A stretch of 64,000 nucleotides of DNA from Acidobacteriaceae bacterium (GTDB lineage Bacteria > Acidobacteriota > Terriglobia > Terriglobales > Acidobacteriaceae), in the NCBI GenBank assembly GCA_025462885.1, contig JAOAPN010000009.1, forward strand, positions 1 through 64,000, given 5' to 3'. The notes under the pieces were generated by a model, which was not told where the DNA came from, made no database searches, and was given only the letters and a program-made list of their open reading frames with translations. This document shows positions 24,033 to 32,156 of the stretch, piece by piece. The first letter of the stretch is position 1; each line of letters starts with the position of its first letter. The position numbers and the translations under genes were made by a program.

Positions 24033-24934
24033 CGGCTCTTTCCCCTGCAGTCGAAGTGCGCGAATTGAGTAAGCGTATTGGCAAAACGACTCTGCTTGCG
24101 CCATTGAATCTGGTGGTTTCGCGCGGGTCGATTCTTGCGCTGGTGGGACACAACGGTGCGGGAAAAACGACACTGATCAAGCTGTTGCTGAATATTCTGC
24201 TGCCAACAACGGGTGAGGCAACGGTACTGGGCATGAATTCGACTGAGTTGCGCGGCGATGCCTTCACCCGGCTCGGGTACGTATCAGAGAACCAGGAAAT
24301 GCCGGAGTGGATGACCGTTGCCCAGATGATGGAGCACCTACGGCCGTTGTACCCGCAGTGGGAAGATTCTGGCCTATTGGAAGATCTACAGTTGCCGCCG
24401 GAGCGCAAGATCAAGCATCTTTCACGCGGAATGCGGATGAAAGCGGCTTTGGCGAGTGTTCTGGCCTTTGGGTCGGAGTTGCTGATATCGGATGAGCCGT
24501 TCTCCGGCCTGGATACAGCGGTACGGTCGGAAATGGTGCAAACGCTGCTGGATCGTACGCACGGGAGAGAGATGACGGTCATTGTCTCTTCGCATGATCT
24601 CGATGAGATAGAGACGTTCGCAACGCATGTGGCGTTTTTACGAGCTGGGCAGCTCTTGTTTGCGGAGCCAATTGAGACGCTGTTGACTCGATGCCGCGAG
24701 GTGACGGTGACGTTCGCTCAGGATATTGCCGAGCGGGCCAGATTAAAACTTCCCGAAGGGTGCGTGGCTACAGAGGCGCAGGGAGCGATGCTGCGGTTTG
24801 TCGACCTCAGAGTGAACGTGGCGGATCACGAGGACGCGATTCGCAAACTGATGCCGGAGGCGGTCCACGTGCAATCGGATGGTCTCGGTCTGCGGGGTAT
24901 TTTTCTGGCGCTCAACAAGGGAGGCCGCAGGTGA
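24029..24934 (+). CDS. ABC transporter ATP-binding protein
   Basis: 301 aa. Walker A GHNGAGKTT at about residues 43-51, Q-loop in GYVSENQEMPEW, signature HLSRGMRMK (a divergent LSGGQ), Walker B LLISDEPFSGLD and the switch VSSHDLDE. A 70-residue C-terminal domain follows, as in BcrA/YtrB-type drug and stress exporters. It overlaps the GntR gene upstream and the permease gene downstream by 4 bp each. Role: powers the permease encoded next, probably for export or membrane remodelling. Confidence 0.95.
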   Translation: MTALSPAVEVRELSKRIGKTTLLAPLNLVVSRGSILALVGHNGAGKTTLIKLLLNILLPTTGEATVLGMNSTELRGDAFTRLGYVSENQEMPEWMTVAQMMEHLRPLYPQWEDSGLLEDLQLPPERKIKHLSRGMRMKAALASVLAFGSELLISDEPFSGLDTAVRSEMVQTLLDRTHGREMTVIVSSHDLDEIETFATHVAFLRAGQLLFAEPIETLLTRCREVTVTFAQDIAERARLKLPEGCVATEAQGAMLRFVDLRVNVADHEDAIRKLMPEAVHVQSDGLGLRGIFLALNKGGRR

Positions 24935-26340
24935 GACAGGCGACCTTGGTCCTTTGGAAGGATGTCCGGCATCTTTGGCCGGAGTTGTGTGTCTATGCGG
25001 CACTTTTAGTAGCGTTCGCGATTGCTGCTCCGCAAACATGGCTGGGCAGAACGCCAAACAGCGTCTTGGCAATGTTCGTGACGTTACTGAAGCTGCTCAT
25101 AGCTCTATCGTGGCTGGTGCTGATCACGCGGGCGGTGCATGCGGACAGCCTGGTAGGCGAGGAGCAGTTCTGGATCACCCGGCCTTACCGGTGGCGTTCG
25201 CTGCTGGGAGGAAAAGCGCTGTTCGTCGCGGTGTGCGTTGCGATGCCGTTTGTGGTCATGCAGTGGGCGATGCTTCTGGGCGCAGGACTCAATCCATTTG
25301 CGGCGAAGGCGGCGATGGGGATGTCCCTCCTGCGGTTTTCGCTCAATACATGGCTGCCACTTTTTGTAGCGGCTTCCGTGACGGAGGGCCTCGCAATGAC
25401 CTTCACGTTTATTGCGGGAATGATGGTGACCTGGGTCGGGCTGCTGACATTCATTATGTCGGGCACGGATATGCGAATGTCTCCACCCTATTCGCTTGGT
25501 GTGTTTTGTCTTTTGTTTGGCGGGCTGTTGGTGGGCATACTGATGTACCAGTATGCGCAGCGAAGGACAATGTATTCCCGGTTGGCGATTGCTGGGGTGC
25601 TGGCGTTATTTCTTCTGATGATCTTCGGGTTTGACCGAGGAGGCTTCGGGGCTCCGGTGAAAGCGCTCATACGTAGTCATTATCCAGTGAACAATTCGCT
25701 GCGACTCGTGTTCGCAGCTCACGTTCCGTATGACGAACGTGGTGAGGATATGCAGGTACCGGGCAATATGGTTGAGGTGAAGCTTCCAGTGCAGATCGAA
25801 GGGCTCCCGGGTGAAGCGAAGCTCCGCGATACGCACATTGCCGTAGCGATAAACACAGCCGACATACAGTATGCTTCTGCGTGGCAGAGCGCGAACGTGA
25901 GCGAGCACGCCATCCGCTTCTTGATGCCAAAGGACTTGTTAGAGCGATTCGCTGCGGTCGATGCGAACGTGCATCTGGAACTGGTGGCCGATGAGTTGCG
26001 CCCCGCTCGGGTAGTAAGTTCGATAGTCGCTGAAAAGTTTCCCGGGCCCATGAACGGGGTGTGCTCATTAATAAGAGGCAGGGTGTATTGCCAATACGCC
26101 TATCGGGAATGGGTTCCTACCCAGATGGAGGCCAGTACTTGTTCTGGTGCGACTGCGGCGACGTTGCGGCATGTGCCAGCGGGAACGGTGCCCGACCCGG
26201 TCGTCAATGAGGCCATACTGTCTAAAGGCAAGGTTTGTGCAGGAGATTCAATGCGCTTTACGGAATACCAATCGGTTGGCGGGTTTCGAGTTGCGGTCGA
26301 TGCGGCGATGATCAGGGTCGGGCAGTATCGCGCGCGGTAG
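24931..26340 (+). CDS. ABC-2-type permease with large extracytoplasmic domain
   Basis: 469 aa from a GTG at 24931 that overlaps the ATPase stop (GTGA). Six or more membrane helices fill residues about 15-230 (LLVAFAIAAPQTWLG, FVTLLKLLIALSWLVLIT, FTFIAGMMVTWVGLLTFIM, LAIAGVLALFLLMIFGF). The C-terminal half, from about residue 240, is soluble with several cysteines (near residues 372, 380, 397 and 433). That large tail is unusual for YtrC/D-type permeases and suggests an extracytoplasmic sensing or docking role. Substrate unknown. Confidence 0.8.
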   Translation: MRQATLVLWKDVRHLWPELCVYAALLVAFAIAAPQTWLGRTPNSVLAMFVTLLKLLIALSWLVLITRAVHADSLVGEEQFWITRPYRWRSLLGGKALFVAVCVAMPFVVMQWAMLLGAGLNPFAAKAAMGMSLLRFSLNTWLPLFVAASVTEGLAMTFTFIAGMMVTWVGLLTFIMSGTDMRMSPPYSLGVFCLLFGGLLVGILMYQYAQRRTMYSRLAIAGVLALFLLMIFGFDRGGFGAPVKALIRSHYPVNNSLRLVFAAHVPYDERGEDMQVPGNMVEVKLPVQIEGLPGEAKLRDTHIAVAINTADIQYASAWQSANVSEHAIRFLMPKDLLERFAAVDANVHLELVADELRPARVVSSIVAEKFPGPMNGVCSLIRGRVYCQYAYREWVPTQMEASTCSGATAATLRHVPAGTVPDPVVNEAILSKGKVCAGDSMRFTEYQSVGGFRVAVDAAMIRVGQYRAR

Positions 26341-26479
26341 CGCGATCAAGGTGGGGAAATCTAGATCGGTGCCGCTAAAGGAAACCGGCGGTCCGTATGG
26401 CTGCAATCCAATAGGACCCACTTCTCAGGTGATTTGCCCGCAGCAGCTTACCCGAACCTAGTATTCTGATTGAGCAGCC

Positions 26480-27559
26480 ATGGCATATCCCACAAATAAC
26501 CTCCGCATCCAATCCAGCAGAATCGTCCTTCCTCCAATTTTTATTGAGGAAGAGATGCCTGTCACTGACAACGCTTCGCGCACGGTTTTTGAGGCGCGTC
26601 GCCAAATCGTAAACATCCTCGACGGATCGGATGATCGCCTGGTCGTCGTTGTCGGTCCCTGCTCGATCCACGATCCGATTGCTGCCCGGGAGTATGCGGG
26701 ATTGCTGAAGGAGGCGATCGCAGAGCTTTCCGACGAACTGATGATCGTGATGCGTGTTTATTTTGAGAAACCGCGAACCACTTTGGGTTGGAAGGGGCTG
26801 ATCAACGATCCTTACTTCGATGAATCCTTTCGTATCAGTGACGGACTGCGCATGGCACGTCGCCTTCTCCTCGATCTGGCAGAGATGGGGGTGCCGGCCG
26901 GTACAGAGTTTCTGGACATGATTTCGCCACAATATGTATCCGATCTGGTGAGCTGGGGGGCCATCGGCGCACGAACGACAGAGAGCCAGGTCCATCGCCA
27001 GCTTGCGTCGGGACTTTCATGCCCGGTTGGCTTCAAAAATGGCACGTCCGGCAATGTGCAGATTGCGATTGACGCCATCCTCTCTGCGAATCATCCGCAC
27101 ACATTTCTAGGAACTTCAGAGACGGGACAAGCCGCGATCCTGCTTACGTCCGGGAATCCGGATTGTCATGTCATCCTGCGCGGTGGCCGGCAGACTACGA
27201 ATTACGATGCCGCATCTGTCGCTTCGACTGCGGAGCAGATGGAAAAGGCAGGCGCCAAGCCGCGCATCATGATCGACTGCAGCCATGCGAACAGCGGCAA
27301 AGACTATCGCAAGCAGGGTTCGGTTTGCCGTTCCGTGGCAGAGCAGGTTACGACCAGCGCGGAACATCACATTATGGGCACCATGATCGAAAGCAATCTG
27401 GTGGCTGGATCGCAATCTCTCGTAAACGGCAAGGCGCTGGTCTATGGACAAAGCATTACCGACGCCTGCATCGACTGGGCCGAGACTCACGTGCTCCTGC
27501 GTGAACTCGCCGGCGCTGTTCAGAAGCGGCGAACCAACCTTCGCGCGGGGCAACTTTAG
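26480..27559 (+). CDS. 3-deoxy-7-phosphoheptulonate synthase (class I, AroG type)
   Basis: 359 aa, the full length of the AroF/G/H type. It condenses phosphoenolpyruvate with erythrose 4-phosphate, the first step to aromatic amino acids. Visible: VVVVGPCSIHDP (PEP binding), MRVYFEKPRTTLGWKGLINDP, ARTTESQVHRQLASGLSCPV and GFKNGTSGN, HVILRGG, and metal-binding IMIDCSHANSGKD. Which paralogue type it is (Phe-, Tyr- or Trp-sensitive) cannot be settled by eye. The 139 bp upstream show no riboswitch or leader peptide I could recognise. Confidence 0.96.
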   Translation: MAYPTNNLRIQSSRIVLPPIFIEEEMPVTDNASRTVFEARRQIVNILDGSDDRLVVVVGPCSIHDPIAAREYAGLLKEAIAELSDELMIVMRVYFEKPRTTLGWKGLINDPYFDESFRISDGLRMARRLLLDLAEMGVPAGTEFLDMISPQYVSDLVSWGAIGARTTESQVHRQLASGLSCPVGFKNGTSGNVQIAIDAILSANHPHTFLGTSETGQAAILLTSGNPDCHVILRGGRQTTNYDAASVASTAEQMEKAGAKPRIMIDCSHANSGKDYRKQGSVCRSVAEQVTTSAEHHIMGTMIESNLVAGSQSLVNGKALVYGQSITDACIDWAETHVLLRELAGAVQKRRTNLRAGQL

Positions 27560-27598
27560 ACCTGAGAAGCGCGCGGTGTTCGTAGTCGACTGACTACA

Positions 27599-28927
27599 AT
27601 GGAAGGTATGGCTACACGGGTTCGTTCGTATTCGAAGATCAATCTGGGACTGGGGATCGGGCCGGTACGGGCGGATGGGTTTCATGGGCTGGTGACGCTG
27701 TACCAAACGCTGGCGCTGCATGACTTCGTCACGGTGACGGCGGTGCGGTTGGAGGGCAGCGGTATTTCGCGGATTTCGCTTTCGACGAACCATCCGTTTG
27801 TGCCTCGGGATGGGCGGAATACGGCCTGGAAGATGGTCGAAAAGGCTTTGACCCGGCTGGGTGTGGCGGCGGAGGTGACGATCCACATCGAGAAGAACCT
27901 GCCGATCCAGGGCGGGATGGGGGCGGGGAGCGCGAATGCTGCCGCAGCGCTGATCGGACTGGAGAAAGAGTTGGGAATGGCTCTGCCGGAGAAGGATCGG
28001 CTGGACCTGGCGGGTGAGGTGGGTTCGGATGTGCCGCTGTTTTTGGTGGGCGGGGCGGTGCTGGGGACGGGACGGGGAGAGGTTCTGGAGGCGATGCCGG
28101 ATCTGCCCGGGACGGTTTGCCTGGTGGTGGTCCCGGGAGTGGGGGTTTCGACGCCGGCGGCGTTTCGGGCCTGGGATAAGAAGAAACAGTTGGTAGTTGG
28201 TAGTAGTGAGTTGGTAGCGGGAGCGTCGGCGGGCCTGGCGGTTGGGGTTAGTGGGTTGGGGAGCGGAGTTTCGGTGGAGAGTGGGGTTCCTGGGATTTCC
28301 GGTGCCGGGGTGCCCAGTGCGCTGACTGGCGAGGCCGGGCCTGGGGTGGAGGAGGCGGGAGCCGTGGTTGGGGTTGGGTTGACTTCCGATCCGCTTCCCG
28401 ATACTCTTATGAAGTTGAGTCACGCTTATGCGTCCGCCTTTGGATCTAATGGATCTTCAAGATCCAAGTCCGGGCAGCAAGAGTCTGGCACTTCCGGTAT
28501 CGTTCCCGGCCAAGATCTTGTGAGACAAGATCAAAACCCTGAGAAACAACAGGGTGGTTCTGGTAGCGGTTCAGATTTCGATCTGAACCAAAGTCAGGTG
28601 GTTCTTGAGAATGATCTCGCGGAGAATACCCTTCTCTCGCTTGTCCGCACCGGGGTTGAAAACGACTTTGAAGAGGTCGTCTTTCCTGAATATCCCTCCT
28701 TGCGTGAAATCAAGCAATTGTTGATGGGTATCGAAACCGGAGCACCTGCGTTGTATGCAGCGCTCTCGGGGTCAGGTTCTGCACTGTTTGGACTGTATCG
28801 GTCTACAGCGGATGCGGAGGCTGCTCAACAACGCGTCCAGACTGCTCGTTTCGAGTTTGGGGTAAAGACATTCCTTACGGAGACCTTGCCCCGGCCGGAG
28901 TACTGGGCGAGAATGTTCGCAGGGTAG
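27599..28927 (+). CDS. ispE: 4-diphosphocytidyl-2-C-methyl-D-erythritol kinase with large in-frame insertion
   Basis: 442 aa against about 280-310 in the family. The N-terminal GHMP kinase half is normal: SYSKINLGLGIGPVRADGFH and the ATP loop PIQGGMGAGSANAAAAL. The C-terminal half resumes with VENDFEEVVFPEYPSLREI and ALSGSGSALFGLY. Between them, residues about 195-338 are a Gly/Ser/Val-rich then Gln/Asp/Ser-rich stretch of which roughly 100 residues are extra. It phosphorylates CDP-ME in the non-mevalonate isoprenoid pathway and is normally essential. The insertion lies between conserved blocks and keeps frame. The start is either 27599 or the ATG at 27608. Confidence 0.93.
   Translation: MEGMATRVRSYSKINLGLGIGPVRADGFHGLVTLYQTLALHDFVTVTAVRLEGSGISRISLSTNHPFVPRDGRNTAWKMVEKALTRLGVAAEVTIHIEKNLPIQGGMGAGSANAAAALIGLEKELGMALPEKDRLDLAGEVGSDVPLFLVGGAVLGTGRGEVLEAMPDLPGTVCLVVVPGVGVSTPAAFRAWDKKKQLVVGSSELVAGASAGLAVGVSGLGSGVSVESGVPGISGAGVPSALTGEAGPGVEEAGAVVGVGLTSDPLPDTLMKLSHAYASAFGSNGSSRSKSGQQESGTSGIVPGQDLVRQDQNPEKQQGGSGSGSDFDLNQSQVVLENDLAENTLLSLVRTGVENDFEEVVFPEYPSLREIKQLLMGIETGAPALYAALSGSGSALFGLYRSTADAEAAQQRVQTARFEFGVKTFLTETLPRPEYWARMFAG
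28187..28589. repeat. repeat- and palindrome-rich insertion inside ispE
   Basis: Begins with a copy of the local short repeat (CAGTTGGTAGTTGGTAG at 28187) and ends with four palindromes in 140 bp: TGGATCTT/AAGATCCA at 28450-28466; GATCTTGT-GAG-ACAAGATC at 28514-28532; ACCCTG/CAGGGT at 28536-28555; and GGTTCAGAT-TTCG-ATCTGAACC at 28568-28589, a perfect 9-bp stem with a TTCG loop. All are within the ispE reading frame. The middle (28220-28380) is strongly G/T-rich. Confidence 0.75.
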
Positions 28928-28991
28928 GCGAAGTTTGCCGCTCCAACCCGAGGGGTAATGATTCTCTTGAGTTGATGGCAGACAACGTTAC

Positions 28992-29065
28992 TGGGCGATC
29001 GACTAATGGTAGGTCAAGTGCCTTTGAAGCACTTTGTCTAGGTTCGAATCCTAGTCGCCCAACCA
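28992..29065 (+). tRNA. tRNA-Gln (anticodon TTG)
   Basis: Acceptor TGGGCGA/TCGCCCA, D-arm region GACTAATGGTAGGTC, anticodon stem AGTGC/GCACT with loop CTTTGAA, T-arm CTAGG-TTCGAAT-CCTAG and encoded CCA at 29063-29065. It lies between ispE and prs. Confidence 0.96.
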
Positions 29066-29230
29066 AACTGTCGACGCCGCACGCGATGCAGCAATGGATT
29101 AGGGTTTTTCGAGTGGCGCAATGGCCACAGAGATTGAATGATTGAATGGCTTCAAAACTGGGCAGGCCGCGGAAGCATAAAGCAGGATTCGGCCGCAGCG
29201 ATGGAGCGAAGAGTTTGAAGTTTGGATTTA

Positions 29231-29292
29231 GAAGTTCGAAACAAGAAGTTCGAAGTTTTAGCAGCCAGGTTTCAAGGATTCAGAAGTTCGAA
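29231..29292. repeat. three copies of GAAGTTCGAA in the ispE-prs spacer
   Basis: GAAGTTCGAA occurs at 29231-29240, 29245-29254 and 29283-29292, each with the palindromic core TTCGAA; a related GAAGTTTGGA precedes at 29217. The 372-bp space from tRNA-Gln to prs otherwise holds only a 69-codon low-complexity frame that I do not believe is a gene, and the GGAGG of prs at its right end. Function unknown: regulator sites or a decayed repeat array. Confidence 0.5.
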
Positions 29293-29437
29293 AGTACCGA
29301 CAGCTTTATTTTTTTGCAGGGTTCCAGAGTTCGTAACAGGATTTTGAATTTGTAGAGAAGTACGGGACCGCAACGAGGTCCTGGATAAAGCAGGCAGCAG
29401 GAACTACCAAGGTCAAACAGCCTGGAGGGTTTCAAAC

Positions 29438-30568
29438 GTGAGTGAACGAAACACGACTGCGGTTCTTTCCCCTAATGCAGAACAAGGCTTGAGCCAGTCC
29501 GATGAGATGGAACAAAACTCTCAGGCTGGCATAGCGAGCTTAGGTTCAGCGAGTGTCGCGACGGGCCTACCCGGCGGACAGAAGGTATCAGCAACCTCGG
29601 AGCGGAAGCGCTCCGGAAAGCTGAGTGAAGCGAAGCGCTTCAAGATTTTCAGCGGATCGGCCAACCCTGCGTTGGCGGAAGAGATCTGCAGGTTCGTTGG
29701 TGTGCCGCTGGGCGAGACCCGGCTGCAGAGATTCTCCGACGGCGAGGTTCATTTTCAGCTGCTGGAGAATGTTCGCGGTGCGGATGTTTTCCTGGTGCAG
29801 CCTACGTGTTTTCCGGTGGACCAGCATCTGGTTGAGTTGCTGATCATGATGGACGCGCTGAAGCGCGCCTCAGCCGGAAGGATCACGGTTGTAATTCCGT
29901 ACTACGGCTATGCGAGACAGGACCGCAAGGACCGGCCGCGTGTAGCGATTACATCGAAACTGGTTGCTGATTTACTGACTACTGCGGGCGCGAACCGCGC
30001 GCTGCTGGTCGATCTTCACGCAGCGCAGATTCAGGGCTTCTTCAATATTCCGGTCGACCATCTGTTTGCCAGCCCGGTGCTGGTGGGTCACTTTCGGGAT
30101 TTGAACCTGCCGAACCTGACGGTGGTTTCACCGGATGCAGGCGGCGTGGAACGAGCGAGATTCTTCGCCAAGAAGCTGGAAGTACCCCTGGCGATCGTTG
30201 ATAAGCGGCGTACCGATATCAATGTGACCGAGGTGATGAATGTCATCGGAGACGTGAAGGGCCGGACGTGCCTGATCCTCGACGACATCATCGACACGGC
30301 GGGAACGCTGGTGAAGACGGCTGAAGCGCTGCTGGAACAGGGCGCCGACAAGGTTTATGCGTGCGCTTCGCATGCGGTGCTTTCGGGCCCCGCAGTGGAG
30401 CGGATTGCGAATTCACGACTGGAGCAAGTCGTCGTGACGAATACGATCCCGCTGCAGGAACATGCGGCAAAGGTCGGCAAGATCAAGGTGCTTTCGATTG
30501 CGGGTCTATTGGGCCGGGCGATCGAGAGTATCCATATGGAGACCAGCGTCAGTACGCTGTTCAACTAG
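29438..30568 (+). CDS. prs: ribose-phosphate pyrophosphokinase with N-terminal extension
   Basis: 376 aa from a GTG at 29438 preceded by GGAGG; the family norm is about 315. The first 60 residues are a Ser/Gly/Gln-rich extension. Then the usual enzyme: FSDGEVHFQLLENVRG, IPYYGYARQDRKDRPRVAIT (ATP loop), VDLHAAQIQGFF, VSPDAGGVERA, and the PRPP loop LILDDIIDTAGTL. It makes PRPP from ribose 5-phosphate and ATP for nucleotide, His and Trp synthesis. A later start (M at residue 23) is possible, but the GGAGG supports the longer form. Confidence 0.95.
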   Translation: MSERNTTAVLSPNAEQGLSQSDEMEQNSQAGIASLGSASVATGLPGGQKVSATSERKRSGKLSEAKRFKIFSGSANPALAEEICRFVGVPLGETRLQRFSDGEVHFQLLENVRGADVFLVQPTCFPVDQHLVELLIMMDALKRASAGRITVVIPYYGYARQDRKDRPRVAITSKLVADLLTTAGANRALLVDLHAAQIQGFFNIPVDHLFASPVLVGHFRDLNLPNLTVVSPDAGGVERARFFAKKLEVPLAIVDKRRTDINVTEVMNVIGDVKGRTCLILDDIIDTAGTLVKTAEALLEQGADKVYACASHAVLSGPAVERIANSRLEQVVVTNTIPLQEHAAKVGKIKVLSIAGLLGRAIESIHMETSVSTLFN

Positions 30569-30587
30569 GGTTTTGAAGCGCAGTAGG

Positions 30588-30605
30588 GAGTTGGTAGTTG
30601 TGAGT
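30588..30605 (+). repeat. local 18-bp repeat, copy 2
   Basis: GAGTTGGTAGTTGTGAGT in the prs-rplY spacer. Related copies are at 28187 (inside ispE), 31384 and 32015. Confidence 0.7.
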
Positions 30606-30686
30606 GACTGCCGAAACGAAAGACTAACAGCGGCTTGAGGTCGCAAAGGGAGCGGACGAACTCCGTGCCCGAAAGGAAGATGGATC

Positions 30687-31370
30687 ATGGCAAAGACGAC
30701 ATTTGATGCGGTAGTAGCAACCCCTCGTTCGGGCAAGTTCAACAAGAACCATGCACGCCGCGTTCGTGTAGTCGGCAAGATTCCCGCTGTGGTTTATGGC
30801 GCCGGGATCGATGCGGTTGCAGTCACCGTGGACCCGAAGGTGATCATCAAGATTCTGCACTCTGAGTCGGGTCACAACACGATTTTTGATCTGAACGTCG
30901 AAGGCGCTTCGCTGGTAAAGGCGATGATCGTGGACTGGCAGAACGAGCCCATCAAGGGTCACCTGCTGCACATCGACATGAAGCGGATTGCGATGGACAA
31001 GATGATGCGCGTATCCGTGCCGATTCAGTTGGTTGGCGTGCCGGTGGGCGTGAAGACGCAGGGCGGCATCCTGGAGCATGTGTTGCGCGAGGTTGAAGTT
31101 GAGTGCCTCCCCAACGACATCCCGAGCCACCTGGATGTGGATGTGAGCGCTCTCGAATTGCATGGCGTGATCCACGTCTCCGATCTGCCGCACTCGGGCA
31201 GCATCAAGTTCTTGGGCGAAGAGAATGCAACCGTGGCGCATGTCACCTCCGTGAAGGAAGAGGCTGCTGCTGAAGTAGTTGCTGCGGCTGAGCCTGAAGT
31301 TGCGAAGAAGGGCAAGACCGATGCGGCTGCTGCTGCTGCTGCTCCGGCTGCCGACGCGAAAAAGAAGTAA
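30687..31370 (+). CDS. rplY: 50S ribosomal protein bL25, long (CTC) form
   Basis: 227 aa. The N-terminal 5S-rRNA-binding domain (NKNHARRVRVVGKIPAVVYG) is followed by the TL5/CTC-type C-terminal domain (VPIQLVGVPVGVKTQGGILE, VEVECLPNDIPSHLDVDVSAL). The last 40 residues are an Ala/Glu/Lys tail ending in AAAAAAAPAADAKKK. Binds 5S rRNA in the central protuberance. The context prs-rplY-pth is common in bacteria. GGAAG lies upstream of the ATG. Confidence 0.96.
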   Translation: MAKTTFDAVVATPRSGKFNKNHARRVRVVGKIPAVVYGAGIDAVAVTVDPKVIIKILHSESGHNTIFDLNVEGASLVKAMIVDWQNEPIKGHLLHIDMKRIAMDKMMRVSVPIQLVGVPVGVKTQGGILEHVLREVEVECLPNDIPSHLDVDVSALELHGVIHVSDLPHSGSIKFLGEENATVAHVTSVKEEAAAEVVAAAEPEVAKKGKTDAAAAAAAPAADAKKK

Positions 31371-31383
31371 GAACGACAGCAGT

Positions 31384-31401
31384 GAGTTGGTAGTTGTGAG
31401 T
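31384..31401 (+). repeat. local 18-bp repeat, copy 3
   Basis: GAGTTGGTAGTTGTGAGT, identical to the copy at 30588, in the 54-bp rplY-pth spacer, 24 bp before the pth start. Confidence 0.7.
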
Positions 31402-31424
31402 TGTAAGCGAGAGGATATAGTGGC

Positions 31425-32024
31425 GTGAAGCTGATTGTCGGACTCGGAAACCCCGGGATTGAATATCAGTTCACGCCGCATAACGCCGGGTTTCTGGCGG
31501 TGGACCGGATCGCAGAAGATTGCGGTGTGGTGCTCTCGAATCGGCGAGGCAGGGCTCTGACGGCGAAGGCGAAGTTGGCGGCACAGGATGTTCTGCTGGT
31601 GAAGCCGGAGACGTACATGAATCTGAGCGGGCTTTCAGTGACCGCACTGATTCAGGAGCTTGGGCTTGCTGATGCGTCACAGGACTTGATCGTGCTGCAT
31701 GACGAGCTGGCTTTTCCGCTGGGCACGCTTCGGATCAACGAGCGTGGTTCGGGCGGCGGCCACAACGGGATCAAGTCGATCCTGGGTGCGCTCGGAACAG
31801 AGAATTGGGTTCGCATTCGCATTGGAGTCGGGAAACCGGCCCTGGCGGATGGCAGGGAAGTAAGGGCTGGCGGCAAGGAGTATCTGCTGGCACCGATGCG
31901 GAAGCAGGAGCTTTCTGTGCTGGATGAAGTGCTCGACCGGGCGAAGAGTGCTGTCGAGATGGTGCTGACGAAGGGTGTCGGCGCTGCAATGAATGAGTTC
32001 AATAGAACAGTTTTGAGTTCGTAG
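31425..32024 (+). CDS. pth: peptidyl-tRNA hydrolase
   Basis: 199 aa, GTG start with AGAGGA upstream. MKLIVGLGNPGIEYQFTPHN carries the catalytic His and the substrate Asn. VKPETYMNLSGLSV, LHDELAFPLGTLRI and GGGHNGIKSI follow in the standard order. It releases peptides from prematurely dropped tRNAs. The stop codon at 32022-32024 falls inside a copy of the local 18-bp repeat, so the last two or three residues (LSS) are repeat-encoded. Confidence 0.96.
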   Translation: MKLIVGLGNPGIEYQFTPHNAGFLAVDRIAEDCGVVLSNRRGRALTAKAKLAAQDVLLVKPETYMNLSGLSVTALIQELGLADASQDLIVLHDELAFPLGTLRINERGSGGGHNGIKSILGALGTENWVRIRIGVGKPALADGREVRAGGKEYLLAPMRKQELSVLDEVLDRAKSAVEMVLTKGVGAAMNEFNRTVLSS

Positions 32025-32032
32025 TTGTGAGT
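32015..32032 (+). repeat. local 18-bp repeat, copy 4, overlapping the pth stop
   Basis: GAGTTCGTAGTTGTGAGT, one mismatch from copies 2 and 3. The TAG within it is the pth stop codon. Confidence 0.65.
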
Positions 32033-32156
32033 AACGGCAAGTGCGAGTGGTTCGCGAGGTCTGCGAGCTGAGTGGTAGAGAGGTAATTCCAGACCGGGCT
32101 GACAGACGATACGTCAGTGCGGTGCGAAGCAGAACTTCGCAGAAAGAAGTAAACGA

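Noticed and set aside
26341-26479. Riboswitch or leader peptide ahead of DAHP synthase
   Set aside because: No aromatic-rich short frame and no terminator/antiterminator pair could be seen.
27116-28423. 435-codon open frame on the minus strand
   Set aside because: It is antisense to the 3' end of DAHP synthase and to ispE, with a His/Arg/Pro-rich composition typical of a shadow frame of GC-rich coding DNA.
29146-29355. 69-codon frame between tRNA-Gln and prs
   Set aside because: Its sequence is dominated by the GAAGTTCGAA repeats and no ribosome-binding site is present.
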